From positions 310,001-374,000 of the forward strand of contig NZ_JAGYIU010000004.1 of NCBI RefSeq assembly GCF_018402495.1: DNA of 64,000 nt. Reading direction: 5' to 3'. This DNA comes from Pseudoalteromonas sp. GTDB taxonomy: Bacteria > Pseudomonadota > Gammaproteobacteria > Enterobacterales > Alteromonadaceae. The position numbers and the translations under genes are program-made. Under the pieces are notes generated by a model. The model was not told the origin of the DNA, did no database searches, and saw only the letters and a list, made by a program, of their open reading frames with translations. Shown here piece by piece: positions 47,439 to 58,460 of the stretch. How positions within the stretch are numbered: the first letter of the stretch is position 1; each line of letters starts with the position of its first letter.

Positions 47439-48773
47439 ATGCAGTATTTAAACGAGATAAAAAATAAACATATAGCAGTGCTCGGACTCGGTGTAACCGG
47501 TCTGGGCATTGTGCGTTTTTTAGTATCTCAATCAATACAGCCTTATGTGGTCGACAGCCGTGAAAACCCTCCCGGTGTTGATTGGCTTTATGAGCACGCA
47601 GCACGTTTAAATTCGCACTTTGGTGACTTAGATAACGCAGCGCTTAGTGACTGCGATATGATAATTATTAGCCCTGGGCTGAGTTTAAAAACACCGGCAG
47701 TGGCGCAGGCAATTAACGCAGGCGTAGAAGTGATTGGCGATGTTGAGTTGTTTGCGCGCATTAATAAAAAGCCAGTCGTTGCGGTAACGGGCTCTAATGG
47801 TAAATCAACGGTGGTGACGCTTGCCTATCAAGTGTTAAAAGCCGCGGGTTATAAAGTGGCACTTGGTGGTAACATCGGGACCGCTGTATTGGATTTGCTC
47901 GACGGTGACTTTGATGTATTTGTACTGGAACTGTCGAGTTTTCAGCTTGACACTACCCACAGCTTAAAAGCGATGAGTGCAACTGTACTTAATATCTCAG
48001 AAGATCACCTTGATCGTTATGATAGCTATCAAGCTTACATAGATTCAAAACTAAGTATTTATAATGGTGCTGCACACTTAATTGTTAACGCTGATGATAT
48101 ACAAACGCGTCCAGTTGATCGTACGCTAGCGCCAATAATGAGTTTTGGTGAAACACAAGGCGATTACCACTTAGCACAGCACAATAACGAAGCGCACTTT
48201 ATGGTCAAAGGCGAAGCTTATTTACCTGTAAGTGCTTTAGCCGTGGTGGGTAAGCATAATTATTTAAATACACTAGCGGTAATGGCGTTACTCAGCCCAT
48301 TTATAATTACTAAGGCGCACTACAAAACCGCATTAGCGCAGTTTAACGGCTTAGCACACCGTTGTCAGTTTGTGGGTGAATTTAATGGCGTTAAATACTT
48401 TAACGACTCTAAAGCCACTAACGTAGGCGCAACAGTGGCGGCAATAGATAGTTTAGCGGGTAAGCACGAAAATCTTGTAGTTATTGCTGGTGGTGATGCT
48501 AAAGGGGCTGATTTAGAAGTATTAAAGCCTTATATACAACAGCATGTAAAAGCGCTTATATGTTTTGGTAAAGATGGCAAAGAGTTAGCCGCACTGACAA
48601 CCAAAGGGCAGTTAACTACTAATATGCGAGCAGCTGTTGCCCTTGCTAAACAATTAAGTGCGTCAGGCGATATTGTTTTATTAGCCCCCGCTTGTGCCAG
48701 CATTGATATGTATAACAATTATATGCAGCGCGGTGATGATTTTGTGCAGTGCGTGCAGGCGGTGCATTCATGA
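47439..48773 (+). CDS. murD: UDP-MurNAc-L-Ala:D-Glu ligase MurD
   Basis: 444 aa. Rossmann-like N-terminus (IAVLGLGVTGLGIVRFL), P-loop TGSNGKST, ELSSFQLD, NISEDHLDRYDSYQAY, and C-terminal DSKATNVGAT and LAPACASIDMYNNYMQRGDDF. Adds D-glutamate to UDP-MurNAc-L-Ala. Starts at the base after the mraY stop, and its stop overlaps the ftsW start by ATGA. Confidence 0.98.
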   Translation: MQYLNEIKNKHIAVLGLGVTGLGIVRFLVSQSIQPYVVDSRENPPGVDWLYEHAARLNSHFGDLDNAALSDCDMIIISPGLSLKTPAVAQAINAGVEVIGDVELFARINKKPVVAVTGSNGKSTVVTLAYQVLKAAGYKVALGGNIGTAVLDLLDGDFDVFVLELSSFQLDTTHSLKAMSATVLNISEDHLDRYDSYQAYIDSKLSIYNGAAHLIVNADDIQTRPVDRTLAPIMSFGETQGDYHLAQHNNEAHFMVKGEAYLPVSALAVVGKHNYLNTLAVMALLSPFIITKAHYKTALAQFNGLAHRCQFVGEFNGVKYFNDSKATNVGATVAAIDSLAGKHENLVVIAGGDAKGADLEVLKPYIQQHVKALICFGKDGKELAALTTKGQLTTNMRAAVALAKQLSASGDIVLLAPACASIDMYNNYMQRGDDFVQCVQAVHS

Positions 48774-49945
48774 TTGCTTTTGCTGACATAAAAGAGGCAC
48801 TTACGCCTAAGCCATCAGCACAGCTTTATGATGTGCCCCTACTGTATTGCATGATTATGCTCATTGGCGTGGGTTTTGTGATGGTAACCAGTGCTTCTAT
48901 GTCAGTAGCCGATAGAATGTTTGACAATGCTTATCACTTTACATTGCGTCACGGTATCTTTTTGGCTTTGTCGTTTTGTTTATTTTGGATCACGACGTTA
49001 GTGCCTATGAGTTGGTGGAAAAAAGCAAACCCGTATTTGTTAATGCTGGGGTTAGTGTTGTTAGTTGTGGTGCTTATTGTGGGTCGGGAGGTAAATGGGT
49101 CTACACGCTGGATACCTGTTGGACCATTTAATATTCAAGCATCTGAACTGGCTAAGTTATTCTTTTTTAGTTATATAGCCGGCTATTTAGTCCGTAAGCG
49201 CAACGAAGTTCAAGAAAACATAAAGGGGTTTGCAAAGCCAATTGCTGTATTTACCGTATACGCTGCGCTTATTTTAATACAGCCCGATCTAGGGACTGTT
49301 GTGGTGATGTTTGTGACCACGGTTGGCTTATTGTTTTTAGCCGGTGCAAAACTGTGGCAGTTTCTTGCTTTAATTTTAACCGGTGCTGCACTTGTAACTG
49401 GTTTAATTATATTTGAGCCTTATCGTATGGCCCGTGTTTTGGGTTTTTTAGATCCATGGGAAGATCCCTTTGGTCGAGGGTATCAGTTGGTGCAATCGTT
49501 AATGGCTTACAGTCAAGGTGATTGGTTTGGTCAAGGACTAGGTAATAGTGTGCAAAAGTTACAATATTTACCTGAAGCACACACCGATTTTATTTTTGCT
49601 GTTATTGCTGAAGAATTAGGTTTTTTTGGTGTGTTTAGTATTTTAATCGTGTTAGGTACTTTGGTGTTTAGAGCATTGTTAATTGGCCAACATGCCTTAA
49701 AAAATGACAAAGAATATGAAGGGTATTTAGCGTTGAGTATAGGTATTTGGTTTGCGTTTCAAACCATGGTAAATGTGGGTGCAAGTGCTGGAATATTGCC
49801 AACCAAAGGGCTCACATTGCCGTTTATTTCTTATGGTGGTTCTAGTTTATTAATGATGACGATCGCTGTAGGGATTTTATTACGTGTTGATTTTGAAACT
49901 AAAATGGCAACCAAGCAGGCGACGTCGGGCGGTGCGAGACGATGA
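48770..49945 (+). CDS. ftsW: Septal peptidoglycan polymerase FtsW
   Basis: 391 aa from the ATG at 48770; a start at 48749 lies inside murD. SEDS family with about ten membrane helices; family motifs GREVNGSTRWIPVGPFNIQASELAK, RVLGFLDPWEDPFGRGYQLVQSL and LPFISYGGSSLL. Glycosyltransferase partner of FtsI at the septum. Overlaps murG by ATGA. Confidence 0.97.
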   Translation: MIAFADIKEALTPKPSAQLYDVPLLYCMIMLIGVGFVMVTSASMSVADRMFDNAYHFTLRHGIFLALSFCLFWITTLVPMSWWKKANPYLLMLGLVLLVVVLIVGREVNGSTRWIPVGPFNIQASELAKLFFFSYIAGYLVRKRNEVQENIKGFAKPIAVFTVYAALILIQPDLGTVVVMFVTTVGLLFLAGAKLWQFLALILTGAALVTGLIIFEPYRMARVLGFLDPWEDPFGRGYQLVQSLMAYSQGDWFGQGLGNSVQKLQYLPEAHTDFIFAVIAEELGFFGVFSILIVLGTLVFRALLIGQHALKNDKEYEGYLALSIGIWFAFQTMVNVGASAGILPTKGLTLPFISYGGSSLLMMTIAVGILLRVDFETKMATKQATSGGARR

Positions 49946-51018
49946 GTAAAAAAATAGTCATTGTAGCTGGGGGAACTGGTGGGCATATTTTTCCTGGCAT
50001 TGCTGTAGCTGATCATCTCAAACAGCAAGGGTGGCAAGTTAGCTGGATAGGCACCGCAGATAGAATGGAAGCTAATGTTGTGCCTAAACACAACATAAAT
50101 ATAGATTTTATTAATGTAAAAGGCGTACGAGGCAATGGTATAAAACGCCTTATTAAAGCGCCATTCATGGTTATTAATGCAATATTGCAAGCGCGTAAAG
50201 TATTAAAACAACAACGTCCGGACGTCGTTTTAGCAATGGGGGGGTATGTAACTGGCCCAACAGGTATTGCGGCAAAAAGCCTGGGTATTCCTTTGGTTAT
50301 TCATGAACAAAATGCCGTAGCAGGCATGAGTAATAGGTGGTTGGCTAAATGTGCTAATCGTGTTTTAGCTGCTTTTCCCAGTGCGTTTGCCAATGGCAAA
50401 GCTGAACTAGTGGGTAACCCTGTGCGTCAAAGTGTGGTTGATATTACTAAGCGTGAAGTAACCAGCCCTATAAATATTTTAGTAGTGGGTGGTTCGTTAG
50501 GTGCGCAAGTGCTAAACCAAACACTACCTGAAGCATTTAAGCGCTTAAATGATACTTGTGCCATTAATATTTGGCATCAAACCGGTAAAGGGCACCTTGG
50601 CAGTGTAAGTGAAAGTTACCAGCAGCAACAAATGGGTAATGAGCAAGTAACCGTTGCTGAATTTATTGATGATATGGATACCGCTTATAGCTGGGCAGAT
50701 ATTGTAATTTGCCGCGCGGGTGCGCTTACGGTCAGTGAAATTGCTGCTGCGGGTAAAATGGCCGTATTTGTACCGTTTCCGCACGCAGTTGATGATCATC
50801 AAACCGCGAATGCACAGTATTTAGTGATGGCAGAAGGGGCGTTATTAATGCCGCAAGCGCAATTTAATCAACGCAGTATTGTTGAACTTTTGAGCCCCTA
50901 TTTAGCCGAACCTTTATTAATCACTAAAATGGCTACCAAAGCAAAACAGCAGGCCATATTAGATGCCACAGCCAGCGTAGCGATGCACTGTGAGCAAGTA
51001 ACAAATAAGAGAACATAA
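49942..51018 (+). CDS. murG: UDP-GlcNAc:lipid I GlcNAc-transferase MurG
   Basis: 358 aa. G-loops VAGGTGGHIFPGIAVAD and GGYVTGPTGIAAKSL, plus VVGGSLGAQVLNQ, and the UDP-GlcNAc site ICRAGALTVSEIAAAGK. Peripheral inner-membrane enzyme that converts lipid I to lipid II. Overlaps ftsW (ATGA) and abuts murC. Confidence 0.98.
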   Translation: MSKKIVIVAGGTGGHIFPGIAVADHLKQQGWQVSWIGTADRMEANVVPKHNINIDFINVKGVRGNGIKRLIKAPFMVINAILQARKVLKQQRPDVVLAMGGYVTGPTGIAAKSLGIPLVIHEQNAVAGMSNRWLAKCANRVLAAFPSAFANGKAELVGNPVRQSVVDITKREVTSPINILVVGGSLGAQVLNQTLPEAFKRLNDTCAINIWHQTGKGHLGSVSESYQQQQMGNEQVTVAEFIDDMDTAYSWADIVICRAGALTVSEIAAAGKMAVFVPFPHAVDDHQTANAQYLVMAEGALLMPQAQFNQRSIVELLSPYLAEPLLITKMATKAKQQAILDATASVAMHCEQVTNKRT

Positions 51019-52470
51019 GTGAAAGAAACATTAATAAAAGAAAAATATACACGCCCAGCGATGCGCCGCATTGAAACTATTCACTTTGTGGGAATAGGCG
51101 GTGCAGGTATGGGGGGTATTGCCGAAGTACTTGCTTTTGAAGGTTACCGTATTACCGGTTCAGATATAGCCCACAGCGCGATGACTGAGCGTTTAATTAA
51201 AGCCGGCGCTGAAGTGTTTATTGGTCATCATGAGAATAACGTAAAAGACGCCAATGTGGTGGTGGTTTCAAGTGCGATTGATAAGACGAATCCTGAGATT
51301 CAAGCCGCACAAGCGGCACGTATACCGGTTGTGCGCCGTGCCGAAATGCTCGCAGAACTGATGCGTTTTCGCCATGGTATCGCTATTGCGGGTACTCATG
51401 GTAAAACAACGACAACCAGCTTAATTGCCAGTATTTATGCACAAGCAGGGCTAGATCCAACCTTTATAATTGGTGGTTTGCTTAATAGTGCGGGCAGCAA
51501 TGCTAAGGTAGGTAAAAGCGACTTTTTAATTGCCGAAGCAGATGAAAGCGATGCTTCTTTTTTGCATTTACAACCTATGGTGTCGGTGATCACTAATATT
51601 GAAGAAGATCACATGGAAACCTATGGCGGCAGTTTAGAAAAAATGAAAGATACTTATGTTGAATTCATTCATAACCTGCCGTTTTATGGGTTAGCTGTGG
51701 TGTGTATTGATTCAGACGTTGTTGCTGAATTGATCCCACGTTTTGGTCGCCCGGTGATCACTTACGGTGAGTCACACGACGCAGATTATAGAATGAGTGA
51801 CTTTAGCCAAACAGCGAATACATGCCAATTTACGGTAACTAATAAACAAGGTGAGAGTTTAACCGCCAAGCTGAATATGCCGGGTAAACACAATGCCCTA
51901 AATGCAACAGCTGCGATTGCGGTGGCTAAAGATCAAAACATTGCGAATCATGCCATTTTAGCAGCACTTGATACCTTTGAAGGCATTGGTCGGCGTTTTC
52001 AGCACTACGGTGAATTTGAAAATGAACGCGGTAGCGTAATGCTAGTAGATGACTATGGTCATCACCCGTCAGAAGTGGCCGCTACTATCACCGCAGCGCG
52101 AGAAGGCTGGCCTGACAAGCGTTTAGTGATGGTATATCAGCCACACCGTTATACCCGTACTCGCGATTTATACGAAGATTTTGTAAAGGTATTGGCTGAG
52201 GTTGATCAGCTTTTATTACTCGATGTTTACAGCGCTGGCGAAGAGCCGATTGTGGGCGCTGATAGTAAGAGCTTATGCCGCAGCTTGCGTCAACGAGGTA
52301 AAGAGCCATTGCATGTAGCCTCAAGTTCAGAGCTTGCGGGGGTGCTTGCTAACTGCCTACAAAATGACGATCTCGTGCTTACACAAGGTGCGGGCAACAT
52401 AGGTCAGCTGGTTAAAAACTTAGCGGCTACAAATATGTCGATAGAAAAATTACAGCAAGGTGAAGTATGA
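51019..52470 (+). CDS. murC: UDP-MurNAc:L-alanine ligase MurC
   Basis: 483 aa from a GTG start at 51019 directly after the murG stop. Nucleotide-binding [18 protein letters not shown]-loop [34 protein letters not shown] and [14 protein letters not shown]. First Mur ligase; adds L-Ala. Overlaps ddlB by ATGA. Confidence 0.98.
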   Translation: MKETLIKEKYTRPAMRRIETIHFVGIGGAGMGGIAEVLAFEGYRITGSDIAHSAMTERLIKAGAEVFIGHHENNVKDANVVVVSSAIDKTNPEIQAAQAARIPVVRRAEMLAELMRFRHGIAIAGTHGKTTTTSLIASIYAQAGLDPTFIIGGLLNSAGSNAKVGKSDFLIAEADESDASFLHLQPMVSVITNIEEDHMETYGGSLEKMKDTYVEFIHNLPFYGLAVVCIDSDVVAELIPRFGRPVITYGESHDADYRMSDFSQTANTCQFTVTNKQGESLTAKLNMPGKHNALNATAAIAVAKDQNIANHAILAALDTFEGIGRRFQHYGEFENERGSVMLVDDYGHHPSEVAATITAAREGWPDKRLVMVYQPHRYTRTRDLYEDFVKVLAEVDQLLLLDVYSAGEEPIVGADSKSLCRSLRQRGKEPLHVASSSELAGVLANCLQNDDLVLTQGAGNIGQLVKNLAATNMSIEKLQQGEV

Positions 52471-53387
52471 CACAGATAAATTCCCAATTTGGTAAAGTAG
52501 CGGTGCTGCTAGGTGGAAACTCAGCAGAGCGCGATGTGTCATTAAAATCTGGCCAAGCAGTACTTAATGCCCTGTTAGCAAGCGGCATTGATGCAATTGC
52601 GTTTGATCCACAAAGTCGTTCGTTGTGGGAATTAAACGCATTAAAAGTTGATCGTGTTTTTATTGCTTTGCATGGGCGTGGTGGTGAAGATGGCACAGTA
52701 CAAGGGGCATTAGAGTTTATGAACCTGCCTTACACTGGCAGTAATGTACTGGGTTCGGCACTGGCCATGGATAAAATTCGTTGTAAGCATTTGTTTAAAT
52801 CAGCAGGTTTAAGCACCGCACCTTATACTGTGGTTGACGCTAAAAAAGGCTTTGATGCCAATGCTATTATGGCGCAATTTAAAAAGGTGATGGTTAAGCC
52901 ATCACATGAAGGTTCTAGTATCGGTATGGCACAGGCAAGCTCTGTAAAAGAGCTTGAAGAGGCGCTTACTAATGCATTTAAGTTCGACACCCAGGTGTTG
53001 GTAGAACAGTGGATCATGGGTCGCGAATTTACGATTGCTGTGCTTGGCGATGAAGTACAGCCTGTCATTGAAATGAGTACCCCAAATGGGTTTTATGACT
53101 ATCAAGCTAAATATCAATCAAATACTACGCAATACCATTGCCCTGCTGATTTATCACAGTTGGATAGCGAAAAATTACAAACAATGGCACTTGATGCGTT
53201 TGATTTGGTAGGTGCAAGTGGTTGGGGACGAGTGGATGCGATGCAAGATCAACAAGGGCATTTTTACTTGTTAGAAGTAAATACTGTACCTGGCATGACA
53301 GAAAAATCATTGGTGCCAATGGCAGCAAAAGCCAATGGGGCAAGTTTTGAGCAATTAGTTGTTCGCATTTTGGAGCAAACCCTTTAA
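52467..53387 (+). CDS. ddlB: D-alanine-D-alanine ligase DdlB
   Basis: 306 aa, ATP-grasp fold. N-terminal [19 protein letters not shown], then [30 protein letters not shown], and the C-terminal [20 protein letters not shown] with metal ligands. Its place between murC and ftsQ marks it as DdlB. Followed by ftsQ after one base. Confidence 0.98.
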   Translation: MTQINSQFGKVAVLLGGNSAERDVSLKSGQAVLNALLASGIDAIAFDPQSRSLWELNALKVDRVFIALHGRGGEDGTVQGALEFMNLPYTGSNVLGSALAMDKIRCKHLFKSAGLSTAPYTVVDAKKGFDANAIMAQFKKVMVKPSHEGSSIGMAQASSVKELEEALTNAFKFDTQVLVEQWIMGREFTIAVLGDEVQPVIEMSTPNGFYDYQAKYQSNTTQYHCPADLSQLDSEKLQTMALDAFDLVGASGWGRVDAMQDQQGHFYLLEVNTVPGMTEKSLVPMAAKANGASFEQLVVRILEQTL

Positions 53388-53388
53388 T

Positions 53389-54150
53389 ATGCATCCCTTT
53401 TTAGAGAAGGCAAAGCAACTAAAACAGCAGCTTAACTGGTCGCTGATTTTTGGTGTGAGTTTTTTTCTAGCGGTGGTGATTGGGCTAATTGAAATAACCA
53501 GTGGCGTTTCGCACTGGTTAGTTGAAAATAAAGATGCACAAATTAAGCATTTAACGGTGTTAGGGAGCCCCAAATACACTGATGAAAAAGCAATAATAAA
53601 GGCTATAAAAAAAGCAGATTTAACGAGTTTTTTTAAATTAAATGTAAAGCAAGTACAGCGTTTAGTGCAGGAACTACCTTGGGTTGCTACGGTGTCGGTG
53701 AGAAAACAATGGCCTGATACCATTCAAGTTTATGTAGTAGAACATCAAGCGGTTGCCCATTGGAATAGTGACTTGTTAATTAATCAAAGCGGTGACGTAT
53801 TTGAAGCAAAAAGTGATAAATTAAGTGCCACTTTGCCCCAGCTTTATGGCCCTGAGGGCAGTGAAAAAGAAGCATGGTTGGCGTTTAAGCAGCTGGATGA
53901 AATGCTTAAAGTAAATGCATTAACGCTCACTAGTCTCGCGCTATCTGAGCGGTTCTCGTGGCAACTTTGGTTAGATAATGGCGTGCGTTTAAATTTAGGA
54001 CGCAAAGATAAAGCCAAACGCGTTCAACGTTTTATAGACGTTTATTCGCGCCTAGAACAACGTGCTGATGCACAAATAGATGTAATTGATTTACGCTACG
54101 ATACCGGCCTTGCAGTGAGCTATAAGCCAGTGCAAGAACAGCAATTATAA
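53389..54150 (+). CDS. ftsQ: Cell division protein FtsQ
   Basis: 253 aa from the ATG at 53389; upstream frame (53359) overlaps ddlB. One membrane helix (LIFGVSFFLAVVIGLIEI, ~18-36), a POTRA domain (IKHLTVLGSPKYTDEKAIIKAI...LPWVATVSVRKQWPDTIQVYVVEH) and beta domain (WQLWLDNGVRLNLGRKDKAKRVQRFI). Scaffold of the divisome with FtsL and FtsB. FtsB itself is not here, as in other bacteria. Confidence 0.96.
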   Translation: MHPFLEKAKQLKQQLNWSLIFGVSFFLAVVIGLIEITSGVSHWLVENKDAQIKHLTVLGSPKYTDEKAIIKAIKKADLTSFFKLNVKQVQRLVQELPWVATVSVRKQWPDTIQVYVVEHQAVAHWNSDLLINQSGDVFEAKSDKLSATLPQLYGPEGSEKEAWLAFKQLDEMLKVNALTLTSLALSERFSWQLWLDNGVRLNLGRKDKAKRVQRFIDVYSRLEQRADAQIDVIDLRYDTGLAVSYKPVQEQQL

Positions 54151-54163
54151 TAAAGAGTAAGGC

Positions 54164-55396
54164 ATGACTAAGTCAGCAGAAAGAAACCTAGTGATTGGAT
54201 TAGACGTTGGCACTTCGAAAGTAGTGGCTACGGTAGGTGAAATCACCACAGATAACAAGCTCAGCATTGTTGGCGTGGGGAGCCAAATATCTCATGGAAT
54301 GGATAAAGGCGGCGTTAACGATTTAAATTTAGTGTCTGAGTCTATTCGCCGTGCGATTGATGAAGCAGAGCTGATGGCTGATTGTCGTATTAGCTCGGTT
54401 TATTTGGGGATTTCGGGCAAACACATACAATGCCAAAACGAAAGCGGTGTTGTGGCTATTAACAACACCGAGGTCACCGATGAAGACATAGAAAATGTTA
54501 TTCATATTGCCCGTTCAGTGCCTATTTCAGCTGAGCGCAAAATGTTACATGCTTTGCCACAAGAGTACAGTATTGATATGCAAGAGGGGATTAAAAATCC
54601 ACTCGGTATGAGCGGTGTGCGCATGGAAGCTCGAGCGCACATTATTACGTGTTCAAGTGATATGGCTAAAAATATAGAAAAGTGTGTAGAGCGTTGTGGG
54701 CTTGAGGTAGATCAACTTATTTTTACTGCATTGGCATCATGCTACTCAGTATTAACCGATGATGAAAAAGAACTGGGCGTTGCGGTGCTTGATATTGGTG
54801 GTGGCACTATGGATATTACGATTTATATCAATGGGGCATTGCGTCATTCGGCAGTTATACCGGTGGCAGGTAACCAAGTAACCGGCGATATTGCAAAAAT
54901 ATTTCGTACACCTATATCACATGCAGAGGCTCTCAAAGTACAATATGCCTGTGCAAGTAGCCAAATGGCCAGCAATGAAGATACCATTGAGGTGCCAAGT
55001 GTGGGCGGGCGACCAGCAAGGCTGATGTCTAGGCACACACTATCAGAAGTGGTTGAACCACGTTTTAGAGAATTATTTGAATTGGCGATGGAAGAAATTC
55101 GTCGTTCAGGATTAGAAGACCAAATTGCAGCAGGTCTGGTCATTACCGGCGGGACAGCTAAAATGACGGGTGCCATGGAAGTGGCTGAAGATATTTTTCA
55201 AATGCCAGTAAGAATAGGTAAACCAATTGGTGTCGTAGGTTTAACTGATTATGTTGATGATCCTTCGTACGCAACCGCTGTAGGTTTGTTACAATACGGG
55301 CGTACTATGCAGTCGATGAATGCACAAAAGTCGAAAGCGGATGATAATAATAATTGGTGGAACCGCATCACAAAATGGTTTCAAGGCGAGTTTTAA
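54164..55396 (+). CDS. ftsA: Cell division protein FtsA
   Basis: 410 aa, actin-like ATPase. Phosphate-1 LVIGLDVGTSKVVATVGE, SHS2 (1C) domain around ~85-160, phosphate-2 VLDIGGGTMDITIY, adenosine motif GLVITGGTAKMTG, and a C-terminal amphipathic helix WWNRITKWFQGEF for membrane tethering of FtsZ. Normal length. 13 bases after ftsQ, 21 before ftsZ. Confidence 0.98.
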   Translation: MTKSAERNLVIGLDVGTSKVVATVGEITTDNKLSIVGVGSQISHGMDKGGVNDLNLVSESIRRAIDEAELMADCRISSVYLGISGKHIQCQNESGVVAINNTEVTDEDIENVIHIARSVPISAERKMLHALPQEYSIDMQEGIKNPLGMSGVRMEARAHIITCSSDMAKNIEKCVERCGLEVDQLIFTALASCYSVLTDDEKELGVAVLDIGGGTMDITIYINGALRHSAVIPVAGNQVTGDIAKIFRTPISHAEALKVQYACASSQMASNEDTIEVPSVGGRPARLMSRHTLSEVVEPRFRELFELAMEEIRRSGLEDQIAAGLVITGGTAKMTGAMEVAEDIFQMPVRIGKPIGVVGLTDYVDDPSYATAVGLLQYGRTMQSMNAQKSKADDNNNWWNRITKWFQGEF

Positions 55397-55417
55397 TACT
55401 CAAGTCGGAGAGTAAAT

Positions 55418-56671
55418 ATGTTTGATATAATGGAACAACACAGCGAAGAAGCTGTAATAAAAGTAATAGGTGTTGGTGGCGGCGGCGGTAACGCAGTTGA
55501 GCACATGGTAAAACAACAAATAGAGGGTGTACGTTTTATTGCAGCGAATACGGATGCACAAGCATTACGTAATTCAGCCGCTGATGTAACGGTACAGCTA
55601 GGCACGCAAATAACTTCGGGGTTAGGTGCAGGTGCAAACCCTGAAGTAGGTCGTCAATCGGCTGAAGAGGACGCAGAAACCATTCGTGCCAGCCTTGAAG
55701 GTGCCGACATGGTATTTATAGCGGCAGGTATGGGCGGCGGTACAGGTACTGGTGCTGCGCCAGTTGTGGCTAAAATTGCTAAAGAACTGGGTATTTTAAC
55801 TGTTGCTGTGGTAACACGTCCGTTTGATTTTGAAGGTAAGAAGCGCGCCGCTGCTGCAGAGCAAGGGATTAGCGAACTATCTGAAATCGTGGACTCGTTA
55901 ATTACTATTCCAAATAATAAGTTACTGAAAGTACTGGGTAAAGGTACAACATTGCTGGATGCATTTGCTAAAGCAAATGACGTGTTATTTGGTGCGGTGC
56001 AAGGTATTGCTGAACTGATCACGCGCTCGGGTCTAATTAACGTGGATTTCGCCGATGTACGTACGGTTATGTCTGCAATGGGTACTGCGATGATGGGAAC
56101 TGCATCAGCATCAGGCCCTGATCGTGCGCAAGAAGCAGCCGAAGCGGCTATTTCAAGTCCGTTACTTGAAGATGTTGATTTAACCGGTGCTAAAGGTATT
56201 TTGGTTAACATTACTGCTGGTATGGATATTGCGATTGAAGAATTTGAAATTGTGGGTAACCATGTTAAGGCGTTGGCCTCTGAAAACGCTACGGTTGTTG
56301 TGGGTGCGGTAATCGATCCTGAAATGACAGATGAGTTGCGTGTCACCGTTGTTGCAACAGGCTTAGGTGGCGATCGTCGTCCACAGTTTGGTATTGTAGA
56401 TAACGGCTTTAAAAAAGCATCGGGTTCTGATGTATCAAGTGCTAGCACGCAAACCAGTAGCAGTATGTATGTGCCTAGTTTTGCCAGCCAAGGCTCAAGT
56501 GCTGAAGAAGGTACAGGCAATACGCAAGCGCAAACGAAAGAGCAGACAACATCGACTAGCTCAACGAGTTCTGCTAGCAATGCAACGTCGACAAGTAATA
56601 AAAAGTCAGATAAGTCTGAAGGTGGTGATTACTTTGACATTCCTGCTTTTTTACGCAAACAAGCGGATTAA
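55418..56671 (+). CDS. ftsZ: Cell division protein FtsZ
   Basis: 417 aa, tubulin-like GTPase. Gly-rich [15 protein letters not shown] (17-31), tubulin signature GGGTGTG (106-112), synergy loop [15 protein letters not shown]. Residues ~325-400 are a Ser/Thr/Gln-rich disordered linker, and the C-terminal peptide [13 protein letters not shown] binds FtsA and ZipA. Polymerises into the Z ring. GGAG-like CGGAGAG ribosome site precedes the ATG. Confidence 0.99.
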   Translation: MFDIMEQHSEEAVIKVIGVGGGGGNAVEHMVKQQIEGVRFIAANTDAQALRNSAADVTVQLGTQITSGLGAGANPEVGRQSAEEDAETIRASLEGADMVFIAAGMGGGTGTGAAPVVAKIAKELGILTVAVVTRPFDFEGKKRAAAAEQGISELSEIVDSLITIPNNKLLKVLGKGTTLLDAFAKANDVLFGAVQGIAELITRSGLINVDFADVRTVMSAMGTAMMGTASASGPDRAQEAAEAAISSPLLEDVDLTGAKGILVNITAGMDIAIEEFEIVGNHVKALASENATVVVGAVIDPEMTDELRVTVVATGLGGDRRPQFGIVDNGFKKASGSDVSSASTQTSSSMYVPSFASQGSSAEEGTGNTQAQTKEQTTSTSSTSSASNATSTSNKKSDKSEGGDYFDIPAFLRKQAD

Positions 56672-56777
56672 CATAAAATAGTACTTTTGTGCGAAATGTG
56701 AACAAATATTGTAGTGATGCCGTATTTATGTTACAATCCGCCGTCTAACTGTAATATTTACTAAAGTGAGCGAACCT

Positions 56778-57689
56778 ATGATTAAACAGCGTACGATTGC
56801 ACAAGTAGTCAAAGCCATAGGAATTGGACTTCATAAAGGTGAGAAGGTCACAATAACTCTCCGACCTGCGAGCGCAAATACTGGTATTGTATTTCGTCGT
56901 GTCGACCTTGATCCGGTTGTTGATTTTGAAACAACACCTGAAGCCGTTGGTGATACGCAATTGTGTACCTGTTTAATTAACAAAGATGGTGTTCGCTTAT
57001 CGACCACAGAGCACTTAATTGCGGCAGTTGCAGCAATGGGTATCGACAATTTAATTGTTGAACTTGATAGCTCAGAAGTACCAATAATGGATGGTAGTGC
57101 ATTGCCATTCATTTATTTATTACAAAAAGGCGGTATAGAAGAGCAAAATGTTGCTAAACGCTTTATTCGTATTAAAGAAAAAGTACGCATTGAAGAAGGT
57201 GATAAATGGGCCGAAGTAGAACCTTACGACGGATTCCATATTGATTTTGAAATTGCTTTTGATCACCCTGCAATTAATGAAAGCCGCCAACGCATTGGTT
57301 TAGATATTACGGCACAAAGCTTTACTGAAGAGATCAGCCGTGCACGTACTTTTGGCTTTATGAAAGACATTGAATATATGCACGCTAACAACTTAGCACT
57401 AGGCGGTAGTATGGATAGTGCAGTGGTACTTGATGAATTTAAAGTTTTAAATCCAAACGGTTTGCGTTACCCAGACGAGTTCGTCAAGCATAAGATATTA
57501 GACTGTGTAGGTGACATGTTTATGACAGGTCATAATCTTTTAGGCAAAGTAACTGCATTTAAATCAGGCCATGATTTAAATAATAAGTTGCTACGCAAAA
57601 TTATGGCAACAGAGTCAGCATGGGAGTGGGCAACCTTTGAAACGCCTGTGACTATGCCTGCACCCGGCCTTGAATTAGCTCATACCTAA
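56778..57689 (+). CDS. lpxC: UDP-3-O-acyl-GlcNAc deacetylase LpxC
   Basis: 303 aa from the ATG at 56778 (MIKQRTIAQ, as in E. coli); a GTG 12 bases upstream is in frame. Zinc ligands in [10 protein letters not shown] and in [32 protein letters not shown] and [15 protein letters not shown] are conserved. Commits UDP-acyl-GlcNAc to lipid A. It closes the dcw cluster; the downstream secM-secA of E. coli is absent here and a strong terminator follows. Confidence 0.98.
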   Translation: MIKQRTIAQVVKAIGIGLHKGEKVTITLRPASANTGIVFRRVDLDPVVDFETTPEAVGDTQLCTCLINKDGVRLSTTEHLIAAVAAMGIDNLIVELDSSEVPIMDGSALPFIYLLQKGGIEEQNVAKRFIRIKEKVRIEEGDKWAEVEPYDGFHIDFEIAFDHPAINESRQRIGLDITAQSFTEEISRARTFGFMKDIEYMHANNLALGGSMDSAVVLDEFKVLNPNGLRYPDEFVKHKILDCVGDMFMTGHNLLGKVTAFKSGHDLNNKLLRKIMATESAWEWATFETPVTMPAPGLELAHT

Positions 57690-57720
57690 TTAATATAAGG
57701 TTATGCCCCATACAATTATA

Positions 57721-57748
57721 AAAAATGACGCTAATTAGCGTCATTTTT
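57721..57748. terminator. Terminator between lpxC and yjjG
   Basis: Palindromic stem AAAATGACGCTA / TAGCGTCATTTT with loop AT, followed by T on the plus strand. Works for lpxC and, by symmetry, for the convergent yjjG. Confidence 0.9.
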
Positions 57749-57774
57749 TTTGTTTGTCAGCACAATACTTATTA

Positions 57775-58449
57775 TCAAAGACCTAATATCGTTTGTAACT
57801 GTTTTAACTCAGTTACCTGGTAGGTTGGTTTAATGCCTTCAGGTAAGTTTACTCCAGGGTGCTGTAACCAGCAGGTGTCTATGCCCACATTTTGCCCGCC
57901 AAGAATATCACTACTGGCGGTATCACCGACCATTAAAATTTGCTCTTTCGGCGGGTTACCCATTAAGTTAAACGTGTGCTCGAATATTTCTTTTGCAGGC
58001 TTAGCAATACCGACTTGCTCAGAAATAACGAGCCAATCAAACATATCTTGCAGCCCAGTATGTGCTAAGCGGCGCTCTTGCAGCTGAGAGAAGCCATTGG
58101 TAATAATGCCTAATTTGGCATGGGGTTTAAGCGCATTTAATAACTCAACCGCACCGGGTAAAGGCATACAAATTTCGGCCATTGCTGATAAAAAATCATC
58201 ATTGAGCTGCTGGGCAGGTACATTAAGCTTATTTGCCAGCTCGCTAAAGCGCGTTACTTGTAAGTGACTGGCGGTGATCTCGTTGTTTTGATATGCAACC
58301 CATAATGGTTTATTGGTATTTTGGTAATGGGCATAATCGGCCTCGGTAAAATCCATCTTATAGTTTGCCAGCATTGTTTTAAGCCCAGCAAAGGCATTGA
58401 AGCTAAATAAGGTTTCGTCGGCGTCAAATAATACGTAGTGATACTTCAT
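57775..58449 (-). CDS. yjjG: YjjG-type 5'-nucleotidase (HAD family)
   Basis: 224 aa from the ATG at 58449, supported by GGAT 7 bases upstream and alignment to E. coli YjjG (MKYHYVLFDADETLF). HAD motifs: DADET (9-13), ITNGF, and VGDTASSDILGG. E. coli YjjG dephosphorylates pyrimidine nucleotides, with house-cleaning activity on non-canonical ones. A 12-base longer start would overlap yjjX. Paired with yjjX, another house-cleaning enzyme. Confidence 0.93.
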   Translation of the reverse strand: MKYHYVLFDADETLFSFNAFAGLKTMLANYKMDFTEADYAHYQNTNKPLWVAYQNNEITASHLQVTRFSELANKLNVPAQQLNDDFLSAMAEICMPLPGAVELLNALKPHAKLGIITNGFSQLQERRLAHTGLQDMFDWLVISEQVGIAKPAKEIFEHTFNLMGNPPKEQILMVGDTASSDILGGQNVGIDTCWLQHPGVNLPEGIKPTYQVTELKQLQTILGL

Positions 58450-58460
58450 TAAAACATCCA

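Noticed and set aside
55654..56580. 308-codon open frame antisense to ftsZ
   Set aside because: Shadow of ftsZ codon use; no ribosome binding site or domain, and ftsZ is certain.
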